Shown here piece by piece: positions 16,953 to 25,224 of a stretch of DNA of 64,000 bases. The notes below the pieces were generated by a model that ran no database searches, was not told where the DNA came from, and was given only the letters and a program-made list of their open reading frames with translations. Location: the NCBI GenBank assembly GCA_965216965.1, contig CBDCGX010000022.1, forward strand, positions 62,001 through 126,000, given 5' to 3'. The stretch is from CBDAKK01 sp965216965 (GTDB lineage Bacteria; Spirochaetota; Spirochaetia; WTKD01; G963693115). How positions within the stretch are numbered: the stretch's first letter is position 1; every line of letters begins with the position of its first letter. The position numbers and the translations under genes were made by a program.

Positions 16953-18191
16953 ATGAGGAACTTTCCTTTTAATCTTGATAATATAAGAAATATTATCAAA
17001 CAGTATCCAACACCATTTTATATATATGATGAAAAAGCTATATGTGATAATGCTCAGAAATTATACAGTGCTTTTAGCTGGGCAAAAAACTTTAAGAACT
17101 ACTTTGCTGTAAAGGCGACACCAACACCAATGCTTCTTTCCATTTTGCGAGAGCAGGGGATGGGGTTTGATTGTAGCTCATATACAGAATTATTAATGGT
17201 TGAGAATCTCGGAGTGAGGGGTGATGAGATAATGTTTACTTCTAATAACACCCCCAAAAAAGATATGCAGAAAGCTTTTGATATGAAAGCCATTATTAAC
17301 CTTGATGATATAACTCATATCAATTTTTTAAAGAACTTTTTCGGAATACCACCCCTTCTTTGTATGAGATATAATCCGGGGTCGTTAAAGAAAGGCAACA
17401 TAATTATTGGTCACCCTGAAGATGCAAAGTATGGATTTACCACTGAACAAATATTTGAAGGATATCAAAAAGCAAAGAGCTTGGGTGTAGAACGGTTTGG
17501 GCTCCACACAATGGTTGCTTCAAATGAGCTTGTAGAAGAATATTTTATTGAGACGGCGGTCTTGCTTTTTAATCTTTGCGTTCAAATAAAAAACAAGCTT
17601 AATATATCAATACAGTTTGTAAACCTTGGTGGAGGTATTGGCATACCATATAAGCCAACGGACAAACCAGTTGATTATCTAATCATATCAGAGGGCATAA
17701 AAAAGGCATACGAAAAGATAATAATTCCATCAGGGCTTGATGGATTAGAAATTGTAATGGAGAATGGAAGAGTTATTACAGGTCCCTATGGCTACTTGGT
17801 GAGCACTGTACAGCATATTAAAGAAACATATAAGAAATATGTAGGGCTTGATGCTAATATGTCTGACCTCATGCGACCTGGTATATATGGAGCATATCAC
17901 CATATAAGTGTGCTTGGAAAGGAACACAATACTATAAAAAAAGTGTATGATATTACAGGTAGCCTTTGTGAAAATAATGATAAGTTTGCCATAGATAGAG
18001 AAATGCCTCTTATGTCTATTGGTGATATAGTGGTTATTTGTGATAGTGGTGCGCATGGACACGCAATGGGTTTTAATTATAATGGCAAACTTCGTTCGGC
18101 AGAGTTGCTTTTAAAAAAAGATGGTGAGGTGCTTCTTATGAGAAGAGCACAAACACCTGAAGATTATTTTTCTATGGTGGTGTGGAAATGA
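16953..18191 (+). CDS. lysA: Diaminopimelate decarboxylase
   Basis: 412 residues of the alanine-racemase-fold PLP decarboxylases. The PLP lysine lies in NYFAVKATPTP (~52), followed by the phosphate loop VNLGGGIGIPY, ENGRVITGPYG, and the active-site cysteine motif GSLCENNDKFA that binds D-configured substrate. The C-terminal GDIVVICDSGAHGHAMG is also typical. It catalyses meso-DAP to L-lysine, the last step of lysine synthesis. The next ATG overlaps the stop (ATGA), coupling it to hisA. Asd and an aspartokinase-like protein of the same pathway lie at 38.8-41.4 kb. Confidence 0.93.
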   Translation: MRNFPFNLDNIRNIIKQYPTPFYIYDEKAICDNAQKLYSAFSWAKNFKNYFAVKATPTPMLLSILREQGMGFDCSSYTELLMVENLGVRGDEIMFTSNNTPKKDMQKAFDMKAIINLDDITHINFLKNFFGIPPLLCMRYNPGSLKKGNIIIGHPEDAKYGFTTEQIFEGYQKAKSLGVERFGLHTMVASNELVEEYFIETAVLLFNLCVQIKNKLNISIQFVNLGGGIGIPYKPTDKPVDYLIISEGIKKAYEKIIIPSGLDGLEIVMENGRVITGPYGYLVSTVQHIKETYKKYVGLDANMSDLMRPGIYGAYHHISVLGKEHNTIKKVYDITGSLCENNDKFAIDREMPLMSIGDIVVICDSGAHGHAMGFNYNGKLRSAELLLKKDGEVLLMRRAQTPEDYFSMVVWK

Positions 18192-18946
18192 AAACAATTA
18201 CAATTATTCCTGCTATTGATATTAGCAATAAGAAATGTATACGTCTTCAACAAGGCGATTTTTCTTCTAAGAAAGAATACCCGGCCGATCCAATACGGCT
18301 TATAAAGTATTATGCAGATTGTGGAGCATCACGAATCCATATAGTAGATATAGATGCTGCTTTATCTCAAGGGAATAATCGTGAGATGATTGCGAGCATG
18401 TGTGCCGCACTTTGTAGCTATAAATGTGTAATAGAAGTGGGTGGTGGTGTAAGAAAGGAAAGTGATGTAACGGCACTTTTAGATATTGGAGTTCATAGAA
18501 TAAATCTAGGTACTGTGCTTATCAATAATTTTTTTGAGGTTCAATATTGGACTCATAAATATGGGAAAGTATTTACCGCGTCTATTGATGCAAAAAACGA
18601 CATGCTTCGAATTGCTGGGTGGATGGAAGATAGTAAGATTTCTGTAGAACAGTTTTTACATCAGATTAGAAAAATTGCTTTTTGCTGCATTAATTATACA
18701 GATATAAAAAGAGATGGGATGATGGAAGGTGCTAATATTGATAAAGCTAATAGTATTGCAAAGGTGGCTCATGTTCCCGTGGTTATTTCGGGAGGAATAG
18801 GGTCTGAAGAGAATATTGAAACAATTGTAAAAGAAAGCGATCAAAATATTGTTGGCATGATTATTGGAAGAGTATTGCTTGATGGAAAAGTTCATATAGA
18901 AGGGTTATTAAAAAAACATCCAGGTGTGTCTGGCATGGATTGGTAA
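18188..18946 (+). CDS. hisA: Phosphoribosylformimino-AICAR-P isomerase
   Basis: 252 residues from ATG 18188, overlapping the lysA stop. A TIM barrel with the HisA signatures IIPAIDISNKKCIRLQQGDF (catalytic Asp near residue 9), HIVDIDAALSQG, VIEVGGGVRKESDV, ASIDAKND, TDIKRDGMMEG (second catalytic Asp) and VVISGGIGSEEN. It catalyses the Amadori rearrangement of ProFAR to PRFAR in histidine synthesis. The next gene is HisE-like, so this is a two-gene histidine unit attached to lysA. Confidence 0.92.
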   Translation: MKTITIIPAIDISNKKCIRLQQGDFSSKKEYPADPIRLIKYYADCGASRIHIVDIDAALSQGNNREMIASMCAALCSYKCVIEVGGGVRKESDVTALLDIGVHRINLGTVLINNFFEVQYWTHKYGKVFTASIDAKNDMLRIAGWMEDSKISVEQFLHQIRKIAFCCINYTDIKRDGMMEGANIDKANSIAKVAHVPVVISGGIGSEENIETIVKESDQNIVGMIIGRVLLDGKVHIEGLLKKHPGVSGMDW

Positions 18947-19524
18947 TTGTGTTGACTTCTCTTGTAGTTGTTTATAAGGAAAGGGTAATATATGCTTGTC
19001 TTGTAAATGAGAAAGCGTATTCAAAATCGCTAGAGAATAAAGAGCTTTGGGGGTTGCATCCGAAAACACATAAGATTCTTTTGGTAAAGCCTCGCATTGT
19101 TATTACAGGTATAAAAAAAGAAAAGGAATGGTATGTTGCTCAAGCAAAAAACAACCCTTTACAACAAAAAAGAACTGTACAAAAAAACAAACCTGTAAAA
19201 CTGCCACTGGTCAAGCAACAAAAAAAAACAGTTCACTCGTATAACAATTTAGATTTTTTACAAACACTTTTTGATATTATTGTAGAAAAGAAAAAAACAC
19301 TCTGTAAAGATTCGTATACAAGTTATTTATTTGAATCTGGTTCTGATAAGATAAAAAAGAAGTTAGGGGAAGAAGCTGTAGAAATACTGCTTGCGAAAAC
19401 AAAAAAGAATATACTTAGTGAAAGTGCAGATTTTCTTTATCATTTATTAGTGTTTTTTGCTCAACATGATATATCGATTAGAGATTGTGTGAAAGTGTTA
19501 GAACAAAGGCATACCACCCATTAG
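18940..19524 (+). CDS. hisE: Phosphoribosyl-ATP pyrophosphatase with a HisI-like remnant N-terminus
   Basis: Up to 194 residues. Residues ~103-190 are HisE: FLQTLFDIIVEKK, SYTSYLFESGSDKIKKKLGEE, AVEILLAKTK, ESADFLYHLLVFF, the all-alpha MazG-like fold that hydrolyses phosphoribosyl-ATP. Residues ~1-75 (VIYACLVNEKAYSKSLENKE) recall the N-terminus of HisI cyclohydrolase, but the zinc-binding cysteines and the DCDGDA metal motif are absent, so this part is probably not catalytic. Start is TTG 18940 or GTG 18949, overlapping hisA. A Lys/Gln-rich linker joins the two parts. HisI activity would have to come from elsewhere. Confidence 0.8.
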   Translation: MVIVLTSLVVVYKERVIYACLVNEKAYSKSLENKELWGLHPKTHKILLVKPRIVITGIKKEKEWYVAQAKNNPLQQKRTVQKNKPVKLPLVKQQKKTVHSYNNLDFLQTLFDIIVEKKKTLCKDSYTSYLFESGSDKIKKKLGEEAVEILLAKTKKNILSESADFLYHLLVFFAQHDISIRDCVKVLEQRHTTH

Positions 19525-19565
19525 AAGCATAGTACATGTTTGTAGTAAATAGATTAATATGAAAA

Positions 19566-19593
19566 ATCCCATGTGTGTTAACACACATGGGAT
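19566..19593 (-). terminator. 28-bp perfect palindrome ending in a T-tract on the minus strand
   Basis: ATCCCATGTGTGTT and its exact complement AACACACATGGGAT, with no unpaired centre. On the minus strand it is followed by TTTTTC, so it is best read as the terminator of hsp20, whose stop is 19 nt away. It could also limit read-through from hisE. A palindrome with no loop could alternatively bind a dimeric protein. Confidence 0.7.
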
Positions 19594-19611
19594 AAGAGTA
19601 GTATTATGCAG

Positions 19612-20019
19612 TTACTCTTCTACTTCTATGGGTATGAGCTTAGGTCTTTGCTCTTCCTTTTTTGGCAGAGTAAGAGTAAGGACTCCATTTTTCATTTTTG
19701 CATTCATTTTTGACACATCTACATTGTCAGGAGTGCAAAATGTAAAAGAATATGTTCTTTCGTTATATTCTCTCTCTTTTTTCTCTTCTTTTTTTGTACT
19801 GATAGAAAGAATATTGTCTCTTAATTCAATTGCAAGATTGTCTCTTTCAATTCCGGGGACATCTATATTTATTGTATAAGAGTTGTCATTTACTTCTACC
19901 TTGGGAGTAGAGCTACAATAAAATGTTTCTCCAACGTCATTTAAGCAATGGGGAAAATTATATTTCCTTGTGTGTAATGCTGAAAATAATGAATCAAAAA
20001 CTGAAACTAAATTGTTCAT
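19612..20019 (-). CDS. Small heat-shock protein, Hsp20/alpha-crystallin family
   Basis: 135 residues. The alpha-crystallin domain spans ~38-125: KVEVNDNSYTINIDVPGIER, DNLAIELRDNILSISTKKEE, then KMKNGVLTLTLPKKEEQRPK, including the GVLTLTLPK strand and a C-terminal IPIEVEE containing the I-x-I/V anchoring motif. It acts as an ATP-independent holdase for unfolding proteins. A strong AGGAGG lies 7 nt before the ATG. No CIRCE element is visible upstream. Confidence 0.93.
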   Translation of the reverse strand: MNNLVSVFDSLFSALHTRKYNFPHCLNDVGETFYCSSTPKVEVNDNSYTINIDVPGIERDNLAIELRDNILSISTKKEEKKEREYNERTYSFTFCTPDNVDVSKMNAKMKNGVLTLTLPKKEEQRPKLIPIEVEE

Positions 20020-20382
20020 AATAAACCTCCTAAAATGTTTTATTTTTCATTCACTATTATTATGCAATTATCGTGCCAAAATTGATGTTTTTATAAAAAA
20101 AATAATGTAAAATGTTGTAATACAACGTTTTACAAAGAAAGGTGTTTTTTATTTATAAAAATAAATGGTAGCAATATGGATGTTTGAGTATTTTTGAAAC
20201 ATATTTTTTTTTGTAATAGGTTGTATTGTGTTATTTTAACACAGTGGGCTCTTTATACTGTTGCTATATGTGTCGTTTTGATATATTTAATATATTAGGT
20301 GTAGTATGAAGGCGTTTTATGGGGAATTTCAAGATGCTATATAAACCACAAAACATACTTCATACTACGGAGCATATGAAAG
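20020..20382. other. Gene-free spacer between hsp20 and ssb with an inverted repeat
   Basis: About 360 nt of very AT-rich sequence without a credible gene. It contains GTAGTATGAA (20301-20310) and its exact complement TTCATACTAC (20359-20368), separated by 48 nt. The segment between the arms is less AT-rich than its surroundings. A structured transcript or regulatory site is possible; I see no RNA family. Confidence 0.4.
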
Positions 20383-20409
20383 TAAAAAGAGGTTATATGT
20401 TTATAACCT
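20383..20409 (-). terminator. Intrinsic terminator overlapping the 3' end of ssb
   Basis: On the minus strand AAAGAGGTTATA and TATAACCTCTTT form a long stem with a short loop, followed by TTAC after a T-run. The 5' arm includes the last codons and stop of ssb. Confidence 0.75.
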
Positions 20410-20857
20410 CTTTTTTATCTTTCTCTGATAGGGGGGTAAGGACATCGGGATGAAGTTCTATAGCTGACACAGTTTCAGGATCGTTAGATTGCGATTCTGA
20501 GCTAGGGTTGTCTTTTTTAGATTTTGTCTTTTGAGGAAAAAAATCTATATGTTCAGCAACAATTTTGATGTTTTGATGAGGATTGTTTTCTTCATCTTTC
20601 CATCGTTCTTGTTTGAGCTTTCCAACTACACGGATACCACTCCCTTTTTTGAGATATTTTGCGCAGTTTTCCGCTGTATTACCCCACGCATCAATATTAA
20701 AAAAATATGTTTCATGTACAGTTTCTCCGTTTTTCTTGTAAAAACGGTTGTTTGCAATTCTTAAACTACACACATTACTCTTTGTATTTTCGAGATGTAT
20801 GAGTTTAGGGTCCTGTACAAGATGACCTTCCACTAAAATGGAATTAAGATTATTCAT
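20393..20857 (-). CDS. ssb: Single-stranded DNA-binding protein
   Basis: 154 residues. The OB fold occupies ~1-107: MNNLNSILVEGHLVQDPKL, CSLRIANNRFYKKNGE, YFFNIDAWGNTAENCAKYLK, GSGIRVVGKLKQERWKDEE. The C-terminal tail is Ser/Glu/Lys-rich but ends KEKKEVINI-like (DKKEVINI) rather than the acidic DDDIPF tip that recruits SSB partners in most bacteria. AAGGAGG precedes the ATG closely. A hairpin terminator overlaps its stop. The role is protecting single-stranded DNA; the missing tip suggests altered partner binding or a second SSB elsewhere. Confidence 0.9.
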   Translation of the reverse strand: MNNLNSILVEGHLVQDPKLIHLENTKSNVCSLRIANNRFYKKNGETVHETYFFNIDAWGNTAENCAKYLKKGSGIRVVGKLKQERWKDEENNPHQNIKIVAEHIDFFPQKTKSKKDNPSSESQSNDPETVSAIELHPDVLTPLSEKDKKEVINI

Positions 20858-21027
20858 GTTTCCTCCTTATAAAAAACAACTTCTGTATATACGTACATTT
20901 CCTAAGCTAATTTTGCTTTAATATTTTATATATTTATTGCAATAAAATTACACATTATTTATGTGTTTTTTCATATATAATAAATTCTGTATGTATACTC
21001 TTTAACACGGTTTTGATTGAAAAATTG

Positions 21028-21033
21028 TATACT
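21028..21033 (+). promoter_or_regulatory. -10 box of predicted leaderless thioesterase transcript
   Basis: TATACT preceded by TTG, then 6 nt, then ATG 21040. No ribosome-binding site between box and start. Confidence 0.45.
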
Positions 21034-21039
21034 ATTTTT

Positions 21040-21525
21040 ATGAATAGTATATATTGTCTAAATATTGTGGTAAGAGATTATGAATGCGATTCTCAAGGCA
21101 TTGTAAATAATGCTGTATATAATAATTATTTTGAGCATGCAAGAAATGTAGTTATCCTTAGGGAAGGATATACGCTTAATACATTGTTTCAGCATAAGCA
21201 GGTACCAGTTGTAACGCGATCTACTGTGGATTATACATATCCGCTTAGAAGTGGCAATGTATGTAATGTTATTACTTCTTATGAAAAAAAAGGATCATAT
21301 AAAATTCTTTTTCATCAATCTATTGTGAAAATATGTGATACACCTTTTGAAGAGAATAATAAAAATATTATAGCAAGTGATGTATTAAAAGATGCTAATA
21401 TAGCACAAAAAAAGTATAAAGAAGAAAAAATATGCGCAAAGGCGGTATTTACTATAGCTATTGTGTGGAATCAAAAGCCATTACAAGTAAAAGATACTAT
21501 TTTTGCAAAGATGCTTAAGAATTAG
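21040..21525 (+). CDS. 4HBT-family acyl-CoA thioesterase
   Basis: 161 residues from ATG 21040; an in-frame TTG at 21013 is less likely given the promoter position. The hot-dog-fold pattern is clear: IVVRDYECDSQGIVNNAVYNNYFEHARN, in which the Asp of the catalytic motif (D-x-x-G-x-V-N-N) is replaced so that CDSQGIVNN carries Asp in the usual place, followed by YTYPLRSGNVCNVITSYE and FHQSIVKI. YbgC/FadM-like enzymes hydrolyse acyl-CoA or acyl-ACP thioesters. Substrate cannot be assigned. The neighbours do not help. Confidence 0.8.
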   Translation: MNSIYCLNIVVRDYECDSQGIVNNAVYNNYFEHARNVVILREGYTLNTLFQHKQVPVVTRSTVDYTYPLRSGNVCNVITSYEKKGSYKILFHQSIVKICDTPFEENNKNIIASDVLKDANIAQKKYKEEKICAKAVFTIAIVWNQKPLQVKDTIFAKMLKN

Positions 21526-21540
21526 CAACTAAGAGTTAGA

Positions 21541-22310
21541 AAATAGTAATAATTAAATACAGCAGTGGCAAGTGGATTTGGTATAGACGTACATTGGGAA
21601 GCTCCTGATGAGGTACGGGTAGAAAATACAATAGGATTACAAAGTGCTGCTGGAACTCCGTCAAGTGGACCTATTATGATAGATTTATATGAAAATCCAT
21701 CAAAGTAATAGGAGTGAGTGGCAACTACAAAATCTGATGGAGGGATAGATATAGCTTGGAATGGGGATACTTCTCTAAAAGATCCAGGAGTAAATGAGGC
21801 AGGGGAGAGTGCAGACATAATGATACAGAATTTTATAGTGAAGTATACAGAAAATGGAGGGGTGGTATGAGAGAAAGAAGTAAAAGTACTAGATATTAAT
21901 ACGCCTCCTAAAAATATAACGCTACAATTTTATCATGATGGAATTAAGGGAGGAAAAGTTATACGATAAATATGGGTGGAAGTATACCTGTACGGGTAAA
22001 GAAGCAGGTAGAAGTGGATACTTTAATTATAAACGAGAGGCTCTCTCTTAATAAATACAAAGTCTTATATTTGTACTTATAGCGACGCTAGGCATAGGAC
22101 TAGTTTGCTGTAAAAACAAGATGGCGGAGAAGAGCAGCAGTAAGAGCACTATGGGGTACATATTATAGACTGGAAAAGCTCACATAGTGGTGATAGATAC
22201 GATGGGAGTCTGTGATCATGAGAATATAATGGAAAGGGGCAATTGGGAGATGTCATTACAACAGAGAGAAATATATCTGGACAAATTAAGGCAAAGAAAT
22301 AACATAAAGT
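21541..22310 (+). pseudogene. Decayed secreted/surface protein genes
   Basis: The + strand shows long protein-like runs broken by stops and frame changes. VHWEAPDEVRVENTIGLQSA and SGPIMIDLYENPSK lie at 21565-21705; KSDGGIDIAWNGDTSLKDPG and IVKYTENGG at 21720-21867; EKEVKVLDINTPPKNITLQF to ~21965. From ~22050 a lipoprotein signal-like segment (SLIFVLIATLGIGLVCCKNK) starts what looks like a second gene, ending near 22300 with GDVITTERNISGQIKAKK. Several stops fall at TGA where Trp would fit, consistent with G-to-A decay. Minus-strand frames here are shadows. Confidence 0.6.
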
Positions 22311-22347
22311 TCTCCCAAGAAGTACATGAGAGCCTCTTTTAGATGCA

Positions 22348-22860
22348 TTAATGTTTGCTTTTGTCATGGGAATTGCCACATTGGCATGAGTGACCGCACC
22401 CGCATGTTTCGTTGGATTCCTCAGGGGGGTAAGCACTAATAGACTGAAGAGTTATGGAGAAATACAGATCTAATCCTGCGAGAGGATGGTTCGCATCTAC
22501 TGTTATTGAATTTTCTTGTACTTCTGTAATAATAGCTTTTATATTTTTGTTTATAGTGATGGTGTTTCCTTTTTCTGGAATGAATTTTTGCGGAAGAGAA
22601 CTTTTAGGTATTTCTTTTACCAAGTCTTGTTTATATTCTCCATATGCCTTATATGAGGGAATGACAAATTCTTTTGATTCACCTTCTTTCATTTCTTGTA
22701 TATTTTCTTCAAGTCCTATGATTGCATCGCCTGTCCCTATGCAAAAGACATATGGTCCGCTTGTATCAGAATTACCAAGAATATCTCCATTTGAGTTTTT
22801 AAAAGTATATAGAATAGTTACGTATTTATTTTTATAGTTATTTTCTGGAGTTATTCTCAT
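22348..22860 (-). CDS. slyD: FKBP-type peptidyl-prolyl isomerase, SlyD-like
   Basis: 170 residues. FKBP core: YVTILYTFKNSNGDILGNS, a short start of the domain, then AIIGLEENIQEMKEGESKEF and PSYKAYGEY, with an insert-in-flap domain (KSSLPQKFIPEKGNTITIN ... AIITEVQENSITVDANHPLAG), where DANHPLAG is the SlyD hallmark. The C-terminal tail CGCGHSCQCGNSHDKSKH is a metal-binding Cys/His cluster as in E. coli SlyD, which supplies nickel and folds proteins. TATACT lies 8 nt before the ATG. Cytosolic chaperone. Confidence 0.92.
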   Translation of the reverse strand: MRITPENNYKNKYVTILYTFKNSNGDILGNSDTSGPYVFCIGTGDAIIGLEENIQEMKEGESKEFVIPSYKAYGEYKQDLVKEIPKSSLPQKFIPEKGNTITINKNIKAIITEVQENSITVDANHPLAGLDLYFSITLQSISAYPPEESNETCGCGHSCQCGNSHDKSKH

Positions 22861-22917
22861 TATATTATAGTATAATAAAATTGTTAAAAAGAATAACTAT
22901 TCTTTTTAAGATATATT

Positions 22918-23658
22918 ATGAAGAAAAAATGTTTATATATACTCCAAGGGATTTTTATAATAATATTATTTTCATCGTGTGTCACAAATAAAGAAAAATC
23001 ACGGGAACTATCGAAAGTTATAAAAAGATATACTTCTTTTGAATTTTCAATTGGTTTTTTATATCCTGTAGAATGGAATGTTTTTGAATCTGATACGCAT
23101 ATAAAAATTTCTAATGAAAAAGATTTATTGACCCTTCCCGAAGACCTCAAGGTTGTTACGGCAAAAGCTTTTTTAGGGAATCTTTATATATCTGATGTTA
23201 GTGAATTGCGACAATTATTCTTGATGCAGGTAAGAATTTCTTCTAAAAACGTAATAATACCGCAGAAAAAATTTATCGAAATAAGAAAAATGCCCTTGCT
23301 AAAGGATGTTGTTTCTAGTGAACAATTTACTACATTTGTTACCTTATATCGTACTACTACCTTTACAGAAGGATTAGATGAGGCACGCGTTTTTATTTTT
23401 GATAAAAACACAACGGGAATTGTGTATTCTTATGTGAAAAAAGTACAAGATAAGAATATGGTTTTCTTAAAAACTATTTTTCTACGTTCTATAAATCAAG
23501 AATATGTTGCAGTATATTCTGCAGACTATAATACTGGGGTTGCTCAAGCAGATGTGATAGTAGAACTTATAGATAGCACATTGTTTTTTAATAGGACAAA
23601 AGACATGATGCTTTCGTTAGAACCTTTATCTGGTGTTAAGAATATCCTAATACAGTAG
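22918..23658 (+). CDS. Lipoprotein of unknown function
   Basis: 246 residues with a basic N-terminus, hydrophobic stretch and lipobox FSSC (Cys21). The mature part begins with charged residues, then SFEFSIGFLYPVEWNVFES, a pattern seen in several secreted bacterial proteins with a PsbP-like fold (weak resemblance, inference). There are no cysteines in the mature part and no transmembrane segments. It stands alone, divergent from slyD, with no obvious ribosome-binding site. Probably periplasmic, membrane-anchored. Confidence 0.65.
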   Translation: MKKKCLYILQGIFIIILFSSCVTNKEKSRELSKVIKRYTSFEFSIGFLYPVEWNVFESDTHIKISNEKDLLTLPEDLKVVTAKAFLGNLYISDVSELRQLFLMQVRISSKNVIIPQKKFIEIRKMPLLKDVVSSEQFTTFVTLYRTTTFTEGLDEARVFIFDKNTTGIVYSYVKKVQDKNMVFLKTIFLRSINQEYVAVYSADYNTGVAQADVIVELIDSTLFFNRTKDMMLSLEPLSGVKNILIQ

Positions 23659-23746
23659 AAGTTGACTACACAAAATATATATATTCAATATATAATGTAA
23701 TATACTGCGTGTTAAACGCAAATTAAAAAATATAAAAGGAGTGTGT

Positions 23747-24082
23747 ATGGCAAAATCACATAGAGGAAAGCCTCTTCGGAAAGAAGGATTTGTAAGAGGA
23801 GAATGTCCTATTACGGGTCGTACTGGAGTAAAACTTGTATATGAGTATAAGAACGAAGCAGGCGAAACTGTAAAAATATCGAAATCAGCACATGCCAAAA
23901 TGAAGAATCTCAAAAGAATATCTGAGCGAAAAGAAAAGGCAGAAACGATAAAGAAGAATATAGAAGCAAATAAAGATACTGAAAAAGAATCTGTTAAAGA
24001 AGAAATTATTGAAGCAAGTAAAGACAACGAGGGTTCTTCCAAAAACGATATAACGCAAGAACAAGAGAGCGTTACTACATAA
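23747..24082 (+). CDS. Conserved basic/acidic protein with TGRTG motif
   Basis: 111 residues from ATG 23747 with AAAGGAG 8 nt upstream; GTG 23741 is less likely. The N-terminal ~60 residues are basic with KSHRGKPLRKEGFVRGECPI followed by TGRTGVKLVYEYKNEAGE, then KISKSAHAKMKNLKR. The rest is a Lys/Glu/Ser-rich acidic, probably disordered tail. The CPITGRT segment recalls small ribosome-associated proteins such as L28, but I cannot assign a family. The position directly upstream of prfB makes a translation-related role plausible (inference). Confidence 0.6.
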   Translation: MAKSHRGKPLRKEGFVRGECPITGRTGVKLVYEYKNEAGETVKISKSAHAKMKNLKRISERKEKAETIKKNIEANKDTEKESVKEEIIEASKDNEGSSKNDITQEQESVTT

Positions 24083-24122
24083 TATATATAGTATATATTT
24101 TCATGTGTAATATTTTATTGCT

Positions 24123-25224
24123 ATGGAACAAGAACAATTATATGCAATAATAAAAGTATTGCGAACAGATATAATAACTCATAGGGGGTATCTTTGACGA
24201 AGATGCTTTACGTAAAGAAATAGAAACCCTTGAAACAGAATCTCAAAAACAAAATTTTTGGAATGATAGAGAAAAGTCAGAGCACACTCTTTCTACTTTA
24301 AGTAAGAAAAAGCAATGGTTACAAAACTGGATAGATATTGAACAAAGAATAGAAGATGCTTTTGTTATGTTTCAACTTGCACACGAAGAACGAGATATAG
24401 AAACTTTTCTTCATCTTGAAAACGAATATCATAATATAAAAAAAGACTTTGAGGTTTTAAAAACTCGTGCATTGCTGAATGGGAAATATGATTCTAAAGG
24501 ATCTTTTTTAACTATACACACAGGTGCAGGCGGAACAGAATCCTGTGATTGGGTACAAATGCTTTTGCGCATGTATGTAAGATGGTGCGATAAGAGACGG
24601 TTTAAAGTAACAGAATTAGATTTGCAACACGCAGAGGGGGGTGTCAAATCTGTATCGCTACAAGTGGATGGCGATTTTGCATATGGATATTTATATGCTG
24701 AAATTGGAGTGCATAGGCTTGTACGAATATCTCCTTTTGATAGTAGTGGAAGAAGGCATACAACATTTGCATCGGTTCATGCTTCTCCTATAATTGATGA
24801 TGATATAGAAATAGAAATAAAACAAGAAGATATTCGTATAGATACATATCGGTCAAGTGGTGCAGGTGGACAGCATGTAAACAAGACAGACTCTGCGGTA
24901 AGGGTTACGCATATAAAAACAGGGCTTGTTGTGCAATGTCAAAATGAACGATCACAATATAAAAATAAAAATACAGCATTAAAAATGCTAACAGGAAAAC
25001 TATATCAGTTTTACCAGATACAGAGAAAAGACGTACAAAAGCAACAAACTCAAGAAAAAAAAGACATAGCGTGGGGAAGTCAAATTCGTTCGTATGTATT
25101 TCATCCGTACAACATGGTGAAAGATCACCGTACAGGGATAGAAATGACCAATGTACAAGCGGTTATGAATGGGGATATAGACCAGTTCATAAATGAGTAT
25201 TTACAAAAAAGAGCATATTCATGA
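24123..25224 (+). CDS. prfB: Peptide chain release factor 2 (programmed +1 frameshift)
   Basis: The first 24 codons (24123-24194) end AGG GGG TAT CTT followed by in-frame TGA (24195-24197). Reading continues at GAC (24196) in the +1 frame to 25224. The internal Shine-Dalgarno-like AGGGGG and CTT-TGA-C slip site are the classic RF2 autoregulatory signal: low RF2 slows UGA recognition and favours the shift. The +1 frame contains the GGQ motif SSGAGGQHVNKTDSAVR for peptidyl-tRNA hydrolysis and TRALLNGKYDSKGSF-type RF2 sequence. Total ~366 residues, normal length. UGA is therefore a real stop codon here. It overlaps the next gene by ATGA. Confidence 0.96.

Noticed and set aside
21522..21818. 98-codon minus-strand frame
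   Set aside because: It is the antisense shadow of readable + strand protein segments in a pseudogene.
5360..22300. UGA read as tryptophan
   Set aside because: Some broken frames have TGA where Trp would fit (tag, 21.5-22.3 kb remnant). But intact genes use TGG for Trp and end in TGA (pyrG, lysA, lolD), and prfB with its UGA-sensing frameshift is present. G-to-A decay in pseudogenes explains it.
22149..22436. 95-codon minus-strand frame
   Set aside because: Overlaps the 3' end of slyD in another frame and the decayed + strand remnant; no ribosome-binding site or family pattern.
24195..24197. prfB as a pseudogene because of the in-frame stop
   Set aside because: The stop is embedded in the canonical RF2 slip site and the +1 frame is intact to the end.
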